A DNA stretch of 64,000 nt from DATAFF01 sp963744915 (GTDB taxonomy: Bacteria; Pseudomonadota; Alphaproteobacteria; Rhizobiales; Aestuariivirgaceae). Made by a program: the position numbers and the translations under genes. Position 1 is the first letter of the stretch. Every line of letters starts with the position of its first letter. The notes under the pieces were generated by a model, which had not been told where the DNA came from, searched no databases, and saw only the letters and a list, made by a program, of their open reading frames with translations. Where the stretch lies: assembly GCA_963744915.1 (NCBI GenBank), contig CAVUUY010000006.1, positions 62,001 through 126,000 on the forward strand, in the 5' to 3' direction. This document shows, one piece after another, positions 42,950 through 51,921 of the stretch.

Positions 42950-45909
42950 CCAGCCGTCGTCTGGCCCAGGGCGGATTGATCGATCGGGCGCGGCCGCTTC
43001 GCTTCACCTTCGATCGTCAGCCCTTTACCGGCCTTGCCGGCGATACGCTGGCCTCGGCCCTGCTCGCCAATGGCCGCACGCTGATGGCGCGGAGCTTCAA
43101 GTACCACCGGCCGCGCGGCGTCGTGACGGCCGGCGCCTCCGAGCCCAATGCGCTGATGGAGATCGGCGAGGGCGGCCGCCGCGAGGCCAACACCCGCGCC
43201 ACCATGGTCGAGCTTCGTGACGGGCTGGTGGCCACGAGCCAGAACCGCTGGCCGTCCCTTGCCTTCGATCTCGGCGCCGTCAACGGCCTTGCCGCCGCGA
43301 TCTTCGTCGCCGGCTTCTACTACAAGACCTTCATGTGGCCGAAGAGCTTCTGGGAGAAGGTCTACGAGCCGATCATCCGCCGCGCTGCCGGCCTTGGCCG
43401 AGCGAGCCATGAGCCCGATCCCGACCATTACGAGAAGGCATATGCCCATTGCGACGTGCTGGTGATCGGCTCCGGTCCGGCCGGTCTGATGGCGGCGCTG
43501 TCGGCGGCCCGCAGCGGCGCCCGCGTCATCCTCGCCGACGAGGGTTCGCGCCTCGGGGGATCGCTTCTTGCCGAACGCGAGGAGATTGCCGGCGACAGCG
43601 GCTGGGCGTTCCTGGCGGCAACGCTGGCCGAGCTCGAGGCCCTGCCCAATGTGACGCTGATGCCCCGCACCACCGTCTTCGGATGGTTCGACGGCAATGT
43701 CTTCGGCGCGCTTGAACGGGTCAACAAGCATGTCGCGGAGCCGCCGGCCCATGAGCCGGTCGAGCGCTATTGGCGGATCATCGCCAGGGAGGCGGTGATG
43801 GCGACCGGTGCCGAGGAGCGTCCGCTGGTATTCGGCGGCAATGACCGCCCCGGCGTCATGCAGGCATCCGCCGTGCGCGCCTATGTCAACCGCTACGCGG
43901 TGACGCCGGGCGCCCGTGCCGTGGTCTTCACCAACAACAGCTCCGGTTACCGCACGGCCCGCGATGTCCTGGCCGCCGGCATCGATGTCGCCGCCGTGAT
44001 CGATGCCCGCGATGGCGGCTCGGCCGCAAGCCAGGTGGCCGGCGTGCCGCTGATACGCGACGGCGTCGTCACCGCCGTCGTCGCGCGTGAGCGGATCGCC
44101 GGCATCCATGTGCTGAAGAGCGGCCAAAGCAACGCCGACCGCATCGAGGCGGATTTCGTCGCCATGTCCGGCGGTTGGAACCCGGTGATCCATCTCTCCT
44201 GCCACAAGGGCGAGAAGCCGGTGTGGGACGCCGAGCGCGCCTGCTTCCTGCCGCCGTCATCGACGCCGGGCCTTACGGCGGTCGGCGCCGCCGCCGGTGC
44301 CTTCACCCTGTCGCAATGCCTGAAGGATGGCAGCGAGGCCGGCGCCCGCGCCGCCGAGCGGGCCGGCGCAACGGTGAGGCCGATCCTCGTCCCGCCGGCG
44401 CGTGACGACGACGAGCCCTACGCGATCCGCCCGCTTTGGCACGTCAAGCAGTCGACTGCCAAGGCCTTTGTCGATTTTCAGAACGACGTCACGCTGAAGG
44501 ACATTCCGCTCGCTGCCCGCGAAGGCTTCAGCTCGATCGAGTTGCTCAAGCGCTTCACCACCAGCGGCATGGGCACCGATCAGGGCAAGCTCTCCAACAT
44601 CAATGCCAGCGGCATCCTCGCCGAGGCCACCGGCCGCAGCGTCGCCACGATCGGCACCACGACCTTCCGGCCGTTCTACACGCCGGTGTCGTTCGGGGCG
44701 CTGACCGGCGCCTTCCGCGGCACCCATTACCAGCCGGTGCGCAAGACGCCGCTGCACGCTTGGTGCGAGGCGATGGGCGCGGTGTTCATGGAGGCCGGGC
44801 TGTGGCTGCGCTCCGCCTGGTTTCCGCTGGCCGGCGAGGATTGGCGCGCTGCCGCCACCCGCGAGGTCTTGGCGGTGCGCCAGTCGGTCGGCATCTGCGA
44901 TGTCTCGACGCTCGGCAAGATCGACCTTCAGGGGCCGGATGCCACAACCCTACTCAACCGGCTCTATTGCAACGGCTTCTCGACGCTGCAGCCTGGCAAG
45001 GCGCGCTATGGCCTGATGCTGCGCGAGGATGGCTTCCTGTTCGATGACGGCACCGTCAGCCATCTCGCACCCGGTCACTATTTCCTCACCACCACCACCG
45101 CCAATGCCGGCCGGGTCATGTCCCATATCGAGTTCTGCCACCAGGCACTGTGGCCGGAGCTCGACGTGCAATATGTCTCCGTCACCGACCAATGGGCCCA
45201 GATCGCGGTGGCCGGACCCAATTCCAGGCGCCTGCTCGAACGCGTGATCGCCGAGGATCTCTCCGATAGCGCCTTCCCCTATCTTGCAGCGGGGCCGGTG
45301 ACGGTGGCGGGCGGCATCAAGGGGCGGCTGTTCCGGATCTCCTTTTCCGGCGAGCTTGCCTATGAGCTGTCGGTGCCGGCCGGCCACGGCAATGACGTGG
45401 CGCGCCTGCTGATGCGCGAGGGGGCAGGGTCCGGCGTGGTCCCCTATGGCGTCGAGGCGCTGTCGATCATGCGCATCGAGAAGGGCCATGTCGCCGGCGG
45501 CGAGCTCAACGGCACGACCACGCCGGAAGACCTCGGGCTTGGCCGCATGGTATCCCGCAGCAAGGATTTCATCGGCCGCATGATGGGCGAGCGCGAGGCG
45601 CTGAAGGCCGGCAATCGCGACGTGCTGGTGGGTCTGAAGCCGGTCGAGCCCGACGAGCAACTGCGCGCCGGCGCCCATCTCCTGACCCGGGGCGCCGTGC
45701 CGTCGCTGGAGGCCGACCAGGGCTATGTGACCTCGGTCGCCTATTCGCCCATGCTCAGGCAGTGGATCGGGCTGGCATTGCTGAAGCAGGGCCGCGAGCG
45801 CCATGGCGAGGTCGTCCAAATCTATGACGATCTGCGCAATTCCAGGATGATGGCCGAAGTCACCCATCCCTGCTTCTACGACCGGGAGAATCTGAAGCTC
45901 AATGGCTGA
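42946..45909 (+). CDS. soxA: Sarcosine oxidase alpha subunit
   Basis: Large subunit of 987 residues. The N-terminal ferredoxin-like part has FTFDRQPFTGLAGDTLASAL and YHRPRGVVTAG. The NAD-binding flavoprotein part begins at about residue 165 with VLVIGSGPAGLMAALSAARS. The C-terminal glycine-cleavage T-like folate domain begins at about residue 600 with HAWCEAMGAVFMEAGLWLRS and includes VTDQWAQIAVAGPNSRRLLE and YGVEALSIMRIEKGHVAGGE. Folate is the acceptor of the methyl carbon. Normal length, no damage seen; it overlaps soxD by 4 and soxG by 8 bases. Confidence 0.94.
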   Translation: MTSRRLAQGGLIDRARPLRFTFDRQPFTGLAGDTLASALLANGRTLMARSFKYHRPRGVVTAGASEPNALMEIGEGGRREANTRATMVELRDGLVATSQNRWPSLAFDLGAVNGLAAAIFVAGFYYKTFMWPKSFWEKVYEPIIRRAAGLGRASHEPDPDHYEKAYAHCDVLVIGSGPAGLMAALSAARSGARVILADEGSRLGGSLLAEREEIAGDSGWAFLAATLAELEALPNVTLMPRTTVFGWFDGNVFGALERVNKHVAEPPAHEPVERYWRIIAREAVMATGAEERPLVFGGNDRPGVMQASAVRAYVNRYAVTPGARAVVFTNNSSGYRTARDVLAAGIDVAAVIDARDGGSAASQVAGVPLIRDGVVTAVVARERIAGIHVLKSGQSNADRIEADFVAMSGGWNPVIHLSCHKGEKPVWDAERACFLPPSSTPGLTAVGAAAGAFTLSQCLKDGSEAGARAAERAGATVRPILVPPARDDDEPYAIRPLWHVKQSTAKAFVDFQNDVTLKDIPLAAREGFSSIELLKRFTTSGMGTDQGKLSNINASGILAEATGRSVATIGTTTFRPFYTPVSFGALTGAFRGTHYQPVRKTPLHAWCEAMGAVFMEAGLWLRSAWFPLAGEDWRAAATREVLAVRQSVGICDVSTLGKIDLQGPDATTLLNRLYCNGFSTLQPGKARYGLMLREDGFLFDDGTVSHLAPGHYFLTTTTANAGRVMSHIEFCHQALWPELDVQYVSVTDQWAQIAVAGPNSRRLLERVIAEDLSDSAFPYLAAGPVTVAGGIKGRLFRISFSGELAYELSVPAGHGNDVARLLMREGAGSGVVPYGVEALSIMRIEKGHVAGGELNGTTTPEDLGLGRMVSRSKDFIGRMMGEREALKAGNRDVLVGLKPVEPDEQLRAGAHLLTRGAVPSLEADQGYVTSVAYSPMLRQWIGLALLKQGRERHGEVVQIYDDLRNSRMMAEVTHPCFYDRENLKLNG

Positions 45910-46495
45910 GACGATCCTCGCCCCCGGGCGCTATGGCTCGAACCGCCCCGACGGACCGGGGGTGACGCTACGGCTTCGCGATCCCCTCTCGATCTTTTCC
46001 GTCATCGCCCGCAAGGGCAAAGGGGAGGCGCTCGCCGCGGCGCTGCGCGAGCGCTTCGGGCTCGAGCTTCCCGGCCCCGGCCTCTCCTCGGCCAGGGACG
46101 GCCGGGCGCTGCGATGGGCCGGACCCGAGCAGTGGTTCGCGCTTGCCGAGGTGAGCGACGCCGCATTCGGCCAGGAGCTTGCCGCCGCACTCGCCGACAT
46201 GGCGGCGGTGGTCGATCAGGGCCATGGGCGGGTGGCGATCGTCATTGCCGGCGCCAAGGCGCGCGCCGTTCTCGCCAAGGGCACGGCGGTCGACCTCGAT
46301 CCGAGCCGCTTCCGCCCCGGTCAGGTCGCGGCCACCCAGATGGCCCATGTCGGGGTCCATATCACGGCCGTCGCCCCCGATGTCTTCGAGCTTCTGGTGT
46401 TCCGCAGCTTCGCCGAGAGCCTGTTCGAGTTCCTGACCGCCATGGCCGGCGAATATGGCTACGAGATCACAGCTCCCCCCGGATCGCCCGCTTGA
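45902..46495 (+). CDS. soxG: Sarcosine oxidase gamma subunit
   Basis: Fourth subunit of the complex, 197 residues. The core ALRWAGPEQWFALAE, VVDQGHGRVAIVIAGAKARA, LAKGTAVDLDPSRFRPGQVA and VFELLVFRSFAESLFEFL is the SoxG pattern. It starts inside the soxA end and finishes overlapping the convergent alcohol dehydrogenase by 29 bases. Confidence 0.9.
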   Translation: MAETILAPGRYGSNRPDGPGVTLRLRDPLSIFSVIARKGKGEALAAALRERFGLELPGPGLSSARDGRALRWAGPEQWFALAEVSDAAFGQELAAALADMAAVVDQGHGRVAIVIAGAKARAVLAKGTAVDLDPSRFRPGQVAATQMAHVGVHITAVAPDVFELLVFRSFAESLFEFLTAMAGEYGYEITAPPGSPA

Positions 46496-47621
46496 GCAGG
46501 GTCTGATACTGCCGCTCGCTGAAGGCGATCGGATTGCCCTCATGGGTCGGGTCCTTCACCGCCATGGCGGCGACCTCGGCGGCCCGCTTGCCGTCGATGC
46601 CGATTTCGCTCAGCTGGTTGGGGATGCCAATGGTGCGACGGAGCTTGACGAGCCAGTCGACGAAGCCGTCGAAGCGGCCGCGTATGCCGAGATAGGCGGC
46701 GGCGCGCTCGATCGCCGGCTCGATTTTCCGGCGGTTCGCCATCACTACATAGGGCATGATGATGCCGTTGAGCAGCCCGTGATGCGAATCATAGAGGCCG
46801 CCGAGGGGATGCGACAGCGCATGGATCGCCCCGAGCCCGCCCTGAAAGGCGGTGGCGCCCATTGCCGAGGCCATAAGCATCGCACCGCGGGCTTCGAGAT
46901 CGCCAGGCCGCTGCACCGCCGCCGGCAGGTTCTCCTTGACGAGCCGCATGCCCTCGAGCCCCACCCCCTTGGCGAGCGGATGCCAGAAGGGCGCGCAATA
47001 GGCCTCGAGATTGTGCGCCAGCGCGTCCATGCCCGTTGCGGCCGTGAGCTTGGCCGGCAGCCCGACCGTCAGCCTCGGATCGAGGACCGCGAAGCGCGGC
47101 ATCATGGCGGGATGGAAGATGACCTTTTTGGCATGGGTCTCGGGCTGCGTGATCACCCCGGCCCGGCCGACCTCGGAGCCCGTGCCGGCCGTCGTCGGCA
47201 CCGCGATCACCGGGGCGATCGTCGCGGCATTGGCGCGGGTCCACCAGTCGCCGACATCCTCGAAATCGAATAGCGGACGCGACTGGCCCTGCATGAAGGC
47301 CACCACCTTGCCGACATCGAGCGCCGAGCCGCCGCCGAAGGCGATGACCCCGTCATGGCGTCCGCTGCGATAGGCCTTGACGCCGGCCTCGACATTGCCC
47401 GCCACCGGATTGGACCGGACGTCGCAGAACAGCTTGACCTTGAGCGCCGCCGCAGCGAGATCGGCCACCACCTCCCCGGTCATGGCCATCTCGGCAAGCG
47501 CCGGGTCGGTGACCAGGAGCGGCGCCGCCATGCCCGCCTCGCGGCACAGCGCCGGCAGATCCTTCACCCGGCCGGGGCCGAAGCGGATGCTGGTCGGGAA
47601 GTTGAAGTTGGCGGCAACCAT
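46467..47621 (-). CDS. Iron-containing alcohol dehydrogenase
   Basis: Group III NAD(P)-dependent dehydrogenase of 384 residues. Cofactor part VIAFGGGSALDVGKVVAFM and VPTTAGTGSEVGRAGVI. Metal-binding residues are in ATGMDALAHNLEAYCA and AIHALSHPLGGLYDSHHGLL (Asp and His set complete). The substrate is unknown. It is the last gene of the choX-choW-choV-amidohydrolase-GS run, 9 bases after the GS stop, so a role on an amino-alcohol or aldehyde from choline-like amines is possible. The 3' end overlaps soxG by 29 bases. Confidence 0.87.
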   Translation of the reverse strand: MVAANFNFPTSIRFGPGRVKDLPALCREAGMAAPLLVTDPALAEMAMTGEVVADLAAAALKVKLFCDVRSNPVAGNVEAGVKAYRSGRHDGVIAFGGGSALDVGKVVAFMQGQSRPLFDFEDVGDWWTRANAATIAPVIAVPTTAGTGSEVGRAGVITQPETHAKKVIFHPAMMPRFAVLDPRLTVGLPAKLTAATGMDALAHNLEAYCAPFWHPLAKGVGLEGMRLVKENLPAAVQRPGDLEARGAMLMASAMGATAFQGGLGAIHALSHPLGGLYDSHHGLLNGIIMPYVVMANRRKIEPAIERAAAYLGIRGRFDGFVDWLVKLRRTIGIPNQLSEIGIDGKRAAEVAAMAVKDPTHEGNPIAFSERQYQTLLKRAIRGEL

Positions 47622-47630
47622 GCGGGCCCC

Positions 47631-48998
47631 TCAATATTGCTCGAAGCCGCGCTTCAGCTCCCAGTCGGTGATGCGCCGGTCATATTCGAGCTGCTCCCAG
47701 CGGGCGGTGTGGAGATAGTGGTCGATCACCCGGTCGCCGAATGCCCGGCGCAGAAACGCCGATTCGTCGAGCAGCATCATTGCCTCGCGCAGGGTCTTGG
47801 GAATCTCGCGCAGCTCGCGCCCGACATAAGCGTCGCCCTCGAAATGCGCCTCGAGCTCCATCTTGTTGTCGATGCCGTCGAGCCCCGCCGCCAGCAGCGC
47901 CGCAAAGGCGAGATGCGGGTTGAGATCGGCGCCCCCGACCCGGCATTCGACGCGCACCGCCTTGCTGTCGGCGCCGCACAGCCTGAAGCCGGCGGTGCGG
48001 TTGTCGAAGCTCCACACCGCGCGGGTCGGCGCGAAGGTTCCGGCCTGGAAGCGCTTGTAGGAATTGATGTAGGGCGCCAGGAAATAGGTGATCTCCCGCG
48101 CATGGCCGAGAAGGCCGGCCAGGTAGTGCCGCATCAGCTCCGACATGCCGTGCTCGCCCTTGCCGTCGGCGAACAACGCCCGCTTGCCGTCCTTCGACCA
48201 CAGCGACTGGTGGATATGCGCCGAGTTGCCGGCCTGGCCATAATCCCATTTGGCCATGAAGGTGACCGCCTTGCCATGCGCCCAGGCGATCTCCTTGCAG
48301 CCATTCTTGAGGATGGCATGGCGGTCGGCCATGTCGAGCGCCGGCGCATAGCGCACATTGATCTCCTCCTGGCCGCGCCCCCACTCGCCCTTCGAATTCT
48401 CGACCGGGATACCTGCAGCATGGAGGCCGTTGCGGATCGCCCGCATCACCCCCTCCTCCTTGGTGGTCTGGAGAATGTGGTAATCCTGGATGAATCCGCC
48501 CGCCGTCTTCAGCCCGCGATAGCCCTTGGCGCTGGCACCGTCATAGCTGTCGTCGAACAGGAAGAACTCGAGCTCGGAGGCCATCATGGCCGTCATGTCC
48601 ATCGCCGCCAGGCGCTCGAGCTGGCGCTTCAGCATGCTGCGGGGGGCGTGGTCGAGCAGCTCATGGTGGTGGTCGAGCAGGTCGCAGATGACCAGCGCAG
48701 TGCCCTCGAGCCACGGGATCCGCCGCATGGTGGCGATGTCGGGCTTGAGCACGAAGTCGCCATAGCCCTTCTGCCAGCTGGCCACCTGGTAGCCGGGCAC
48801 CGGCTCCATGTCGATGTCGCAGGCGAGCAGATAGTCGCAGCCATGCGTCTCCTCATGCGCGCTCTCGCAGAAATAGCCGGCATGGAAGCGCTTGCCGACC
48901 AGCCGCCCCTGCATGTCCGGAAAGGCCGCGACGACGGTGTCGATGGTGCCGGCCTCGACTTCCTCGGCAAGCGCGCCCAAGCTCAATTGTCCCTGCAT
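47631..48998 (-). CDS. Glutamine synthetase-family protein (gamma-glutamylamine synthetase type)
   Basis: 455-residue member of the GlnA/PuuA superfamily. Metal ligands are in MASELEFFLFDD and EEINVRYAPAL; the ATP/glutamate region shows GNSAHIHQSLWSKDG, SYKRFQAGTFAPTRAVWSFD and RTAGFRLCGADSKAVRVECR. It lacks the adenylylation-site style of GlnA, so it probably ligates an amine to glutamate, as PuuA does for putrescine. It lies between the amidohydrolase (19-base gap) and the alcohol dehydrogenase (9-base gap). The amine is not known; choline-derived or ethanolamine-like amines would fit the operon. Confidence 0.85.
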   Translation of the reverse strand: MQGQLSLGALAEEVEAGTIDTVVAAFPDMQGRLVGKRFHAGYFCESAHEETHGCDYLLACDIDMEPVPGYQVASWQKGYGDFVLKPDIATMRRIPWLEGTALVICDLLDHHHELLDHAPRSMLKRQLERLAAMDMTAMMASELEFFLFDDSYDGASAKGYRGLKTAGGFIQDYHILQTTKEEGVMRAIRNGLHAAGIPVENSKGEWGRGQEEINVRYAPALDMADRHAILKNGCKEIAWAHGKAVTFMAKWDYGQAGNSAHIHQSLWSKDGKRALFADGKGEHGMSELMRHYLAGLLGHAREITYFLAPYINSYKRFQAGTFAPTRAVWSFDNRTAGFRLCGADSKAVRVECRVGGADLNPHLAFAALLAAGLDGIDNKMELEAHFEGDAYVGRELREIPKTLREAMMLLDESAFLRRAFGDRVIDHYLHTARWEQLEYDRRITDWELKRGFEQY

Positions 48999-49017
48999 GG
49001 TGCCCTCTTTCGATGGG

Positions 49018-49779
49018 TCAGACCGGGCCGCCGGTGCTCAGGACCTGGGCCAGCCGCCCGGCCCAGGCTGACTGCCCGGCCTCCTCGGTGATTAGGTCGT
49101 TGCGGATCTCGATCATGCCGTTGAGAAGCCTGCGGCGCCCGGCGTGAAGGTTGAGCGTATGGGTGACCCCGTCCTCGGGCCCGTAAGGCTCGTTCCGCCG
49201 GACCTTGATGTCGCCGTGACGGCTCAGCGTCGCGATGAGATGATCGGCATAGCGCCGATCGCGATCATGCAGGATGCCGACATCGAGGTGACGGGTCATG
49301 CCCTTATAGACCGGCGTGAAGCTGTGGATCGCGACGAAGCTCGGATCGCGGCCGCTCGAATGCCGCCGGTCGAGCAGCGCGGCAATGGCGGCGTGGAACG
49401 GCTCGTAGATCGCCGCCGTCCGCGCCGCGCGCTCATCAGGGGTGAGCCCGGCATTGCCGGGGATCGGCGTGGTCTCGGAGATCTCGGGCATCGCCGAGGC
49501 CGCCTCGGGCGGGCGGTTGCAATCCTGGACGAGCCGGGAATAGCGTTGCAGCACCAGCGGTGCATCGAGCAGCCGCGACAGGCGCCGCGCCACGCTCTCG
49601 GCGCCGATGTCATAGGCGATGTGACGCTCGAGTTCGCTGTCGGGCAGGCCCAGCGTTCCAAGCCGCCGGGGAATGGCCCGGCCGGCATGTTCGCAAACCA
49701 GGAAGATGTGCGAGGGCCCGTCGGCATTGATGACGACGACCGGATCGTCCTCCCCCTCGAGCAGCGGATGCGGTGCCAT
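49018..49779 (-). CDS. N-formylglutamate amidohydrolase-family protein
   Basis: 253-residue hydrolase of the HutG/N-formylglutamate deformylase family. Seen: HIFLVCEHAGRAIPRRLG, HIAYDIGAESVARRLS, YSRLVQDCNRPPE, VAIHSFTPVYKGM and GVTHTLNLHAGRRRLLNGMIE, holding the predicted metal and catalytic His/Glu residues. It could finish the hut pathway, whose deformylase is missing near hutF. Its place in the choline transporter operon, 2 bases after choV and 19 before a GS-family gene, suggests a gamma-glutamyl-amide or formyl-amide substrate instead. Confidence 0.8.
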   Translation of the reverse strand: MAPHPLLEGEDDPVVVINADGPSHIFLVCEHAGRAIPRRLGTLGLPDSELERHIAYDIGAESVARRLSRLLDAPLVLQRYSRLVQDCNRPPEAASAMPEISETTPIPGNAGLTPDERAARTAAIYEPFHAAIAALLDRRHSSGRDPSFVAIHSFTPVYKGMTRHLDVGILHDRDRRYADHLIATLSRHGDIKVRRNEPYGPEDGVTHTLNLHAGRRRLLNGMIEIRNDLITEEAGQSAWAGRLAQVLSTGGPV

Positions 49780-49781
49780 GA

Positions 49782-50978
49782 TTACGCCGGAGAATGGGCC
49801 TGCGCAGTGGCCCGGGCCAGCAGGCCGGAATAGATGTCGTCGTCGCGCACGACCCCGATGATCCGTCCCTCCTGGGCAAGCAGGATCGGCAGACCCGACT
49901 GGTGGCGCGCATCGATCACCACCCGCATCGGCGCCGAATGCGGCATCACGACCACTTCGCCGCGCGGCCAGCTTGTTGCCTCGCCATTGCTCTCGAAGAT
50001 CTTGAGCTGATGCTCGCCGAGCGCTGCCCGCTCCGCCGCACCGGCATTGTCGAGCGCGACCGTCAGGCCGAGATCGTCATCGAGCATCAGCATCGGTCCG
50101 ATCCGCTTGAGCGTCGGCAGCGGCGTCATCATCACATCGCCGGTCAGCACGTTGAGCGGGTTCATATGCTGCACGAATGCCGCCACATAATCATTGGCGG
50201 GATTGAGCACGATTTCCTGCGGCGGGCCGTGCTGGACGATGCGGCCGCCCTCCATGATGGCGATCCGGGTGCCGATCTTCAGCGCCTCGTCGAGATCGTG
50301 GCTGACGAACACGATGGTGCGGCGCAGCTTGCGCTGGAGCTCGAGCAGCTCGTCCTGGAGGTGGGTGCGGATCAGCGGATCGAGCGCCGAGAACGGCTCG
50401 TCCATCAGGAGGATCGGTGCGTCGGTGGCGAAGGCCCGCGCCAGGCCGACCCGCTGCTGCATGCCGCCCGACAGCTCATGGGCATATTTGTCGGCCCATT
50501 GGTCGAGCCCGACGAGCTTGAGCTGCTGTGCCACGCGGGCGCGCCGCTCGGCGGGATCGACGCCGGCCAGCTCGAGCCCGAGCCCGGCATTCTCCGCCAC
50601 CGTGCGCCAGGGCAGGAGCCCGAATTGCTGGAACACCATGGCAACTCCATGCATCCTGAGCTGCCGCAGCTCCTCGAACGGGCAATGGGTGACATCGACG
50701 GTGCGGTCGCCGGTGCGCACCATCACGCCGCCCCGCACCGGCTGGTTGAGGCCGTTCACCGCCCTGAGCAGCGTCGACTTGCCGGAACCTGAGAGGCCCA
50801 TCAGGACGCAGATCTCGCCCTCGCCGACATCGAGCGTCGCCCCCGCCACTCCGAGCACCGCGCCCGTCTTCTCGAGGATGGCGCCCCGGCTTTCGCCGCG
50901 GTCGAGCAGCTCGATCGCCTCGCGCGTCCGCCGTCCGAAAATGATGTCGACGTCGCGAAAGGATACGGCCGTGGTCAT
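49782..50978 (-). CDS. choV: Choline/glycine betaine ABC transporter ATP-binding protein
   Basis: 398 residues. Walker A GLSGSGKSTLLRAVNGLN (about residues 61-78), Q-loop VFQQFGLLPWRTVAENAG, signature ELSGGMQQRVGLARA, Walker B ILLMDEPFSALDPLIR and FVSHDLDEALKIG. The C-terminal 120 residues hold a CBS-like regulatory region (RVVIDARHQSGLPILLAQEG), as in ProV/ChoV. A long N-terminal helix region (EAIELLDRGESRGAILEKTG) is typical of this group. The start overlaps the choW stop by 4 bases. Confidence 0.9.
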   Translation of the reverse strand: MTTAVSFRDVDIIFGRRTREAIELLDRGESRGAILEKTGAVLGVAGATLDVGEGEICVLMGLSGSGKSTLLRAVNGLNQPVRGGVMVRTGDRTVDVTHCPFEELRQLRMHGVAMVFQQFGLLPWRTVAENAGLGLELAGVDPAERRARVAQQLKLVGLDQWADKYAHELSGGMQQRVGLARAFATDAPILLMDEPFSALDPLIRTHLQDELLELQRKLRRTIVFVSHDLDEALKIGTRIAIMEGGRIVQHGPPQEIVLNPANDYVAAFVQHMNPLNVLTGDVMMTPLPTLKRIGPMLMLDDDLGLTVALDNAGAAERAALGEHQLKIFESNGEATSWPRGEVVVMPHSAPMRVVIDARHQSGLPILLAQEGRIIGVVRDDDIYSGLLARATAQAHSPA

Positions 50979-51835
50979 CTGGCATTCCCCTTGGTGGGCT
51001 CGACCCGGCACACCCGGTCGAGAATGATGGCGAGCACCACGATGGCGAGGCCCGCCTCGATTCCCATCGGGATGTTCACCGTGTTGAGCGCCCTGACCAC
51101 CGGCTTGCCGAGCCCGTTGGCCCCGATCAGCGCCGCGATCACCACCATCGACAACGACAGCATGATGCATTGGGTGAGCCCGGCCATGATCGAGGGAAGC
51201 GCGGCCGGCAGCTCGACCTTCCACAAAAGCTGGCGCTTCGTCGCGCCGAACGCCTCGCCGGCCTCCATCAGCTGCTTCGGCACCGTGGTGAGACCGAGAT
51301 GGGTGAGGCGGATCGGCGCTGCGACGGCGAAGATCACCGTGGTGATGAGGCCCGGCGCGAGCCCGAGGCCGAACAGGATGAGCGCCGGTATGAGATAGAC
51401 GAAGGTCGGTAGCGTCTGCATCAGGTCGAGCACCGGCCGCAACAGCTGGAACAGCCATTCCCGATGCGCCGCGGCGATGCCGAGGGGCACGCCGATCGCC
51501 ATCGAGACGGTGGTGGCGCCGATCACCAGCGCCAGGGTCTCGACGGTTTCCTTCCACAGTCCTTGATTGATGATGTAGAGCAATCCGAGAAGCACCCCGA
51601 GCGCGATCTGCCATGAGCGCTGCAGGATGAAGGCGAATACCACCAGGCCGGCGACGACCACGAGCGGCGGTGGATAGAGCAGGGCGGCGATCATCGCGTC
51701 GAGCGCCGTGGTGATGCCCTTCGACAGCCCATCGAAGAACCAGTCGAAATAGCTCGTCAGAAAGCCGAAGAACTGCTTGCCCCATTGCCCGACGGGAATT
51801 TTGTGCTGGGTCAGCTGGTGGGTGAGCCAATCCAT
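50975..51835 (-). CDS. choW: Choline/glycine betaine ABC transporter permease
   Basis: 286-residue ProW/ChoW permease. The N-terminal segment WGKQFFGFLTSYFDWFFDGL precedes helices such as PPPLVVVAGLVVFAFILQ and LALVIGATTVSMAIGVPLGI. PVLDLMQTLPTFVYLIPALI and the EAA loop EAGEAFGATKRQLLWKVELP are diagnostic. Translationally coupled to choV (ATGA overlap), it begins 86 bases after the choX stop. Confidence 0.91.
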   Translation of the reverse strand: MDWLTHQLTQHKIPVGQWGKQFFGFLTSYFDWFFDGLSKGITTALDAMIAALLYPPPLVVVAGLVVFAFILQRSWQIALGVLLGLLYIINQGLWKETVETLALVIGATTVSMAIGVPLGIAAAHREWLFQLLRPVLDLMQTLPTFVYLIPALILFGLGLAPGLITTVIFAVAAPIRLTHLGLTTVPKQLMEAGEAFGATKRQLLWKVELPAALPSIMAGLTQCIMLSLSMVVIAALIGANGLGKPVVRALNTVNIPMGIEAGLAIVVLAIILDRVCRVEPTKGNAR

Positions 51836-51921
51836 GGCCGTTGTCTCTCTTGCTCCGGCACCTGCCTGCCTCCCTCCCGGCCGGGAAGAGAAGCAGGCAG
51901 ATGACGTGCTGTTGCGCTACC

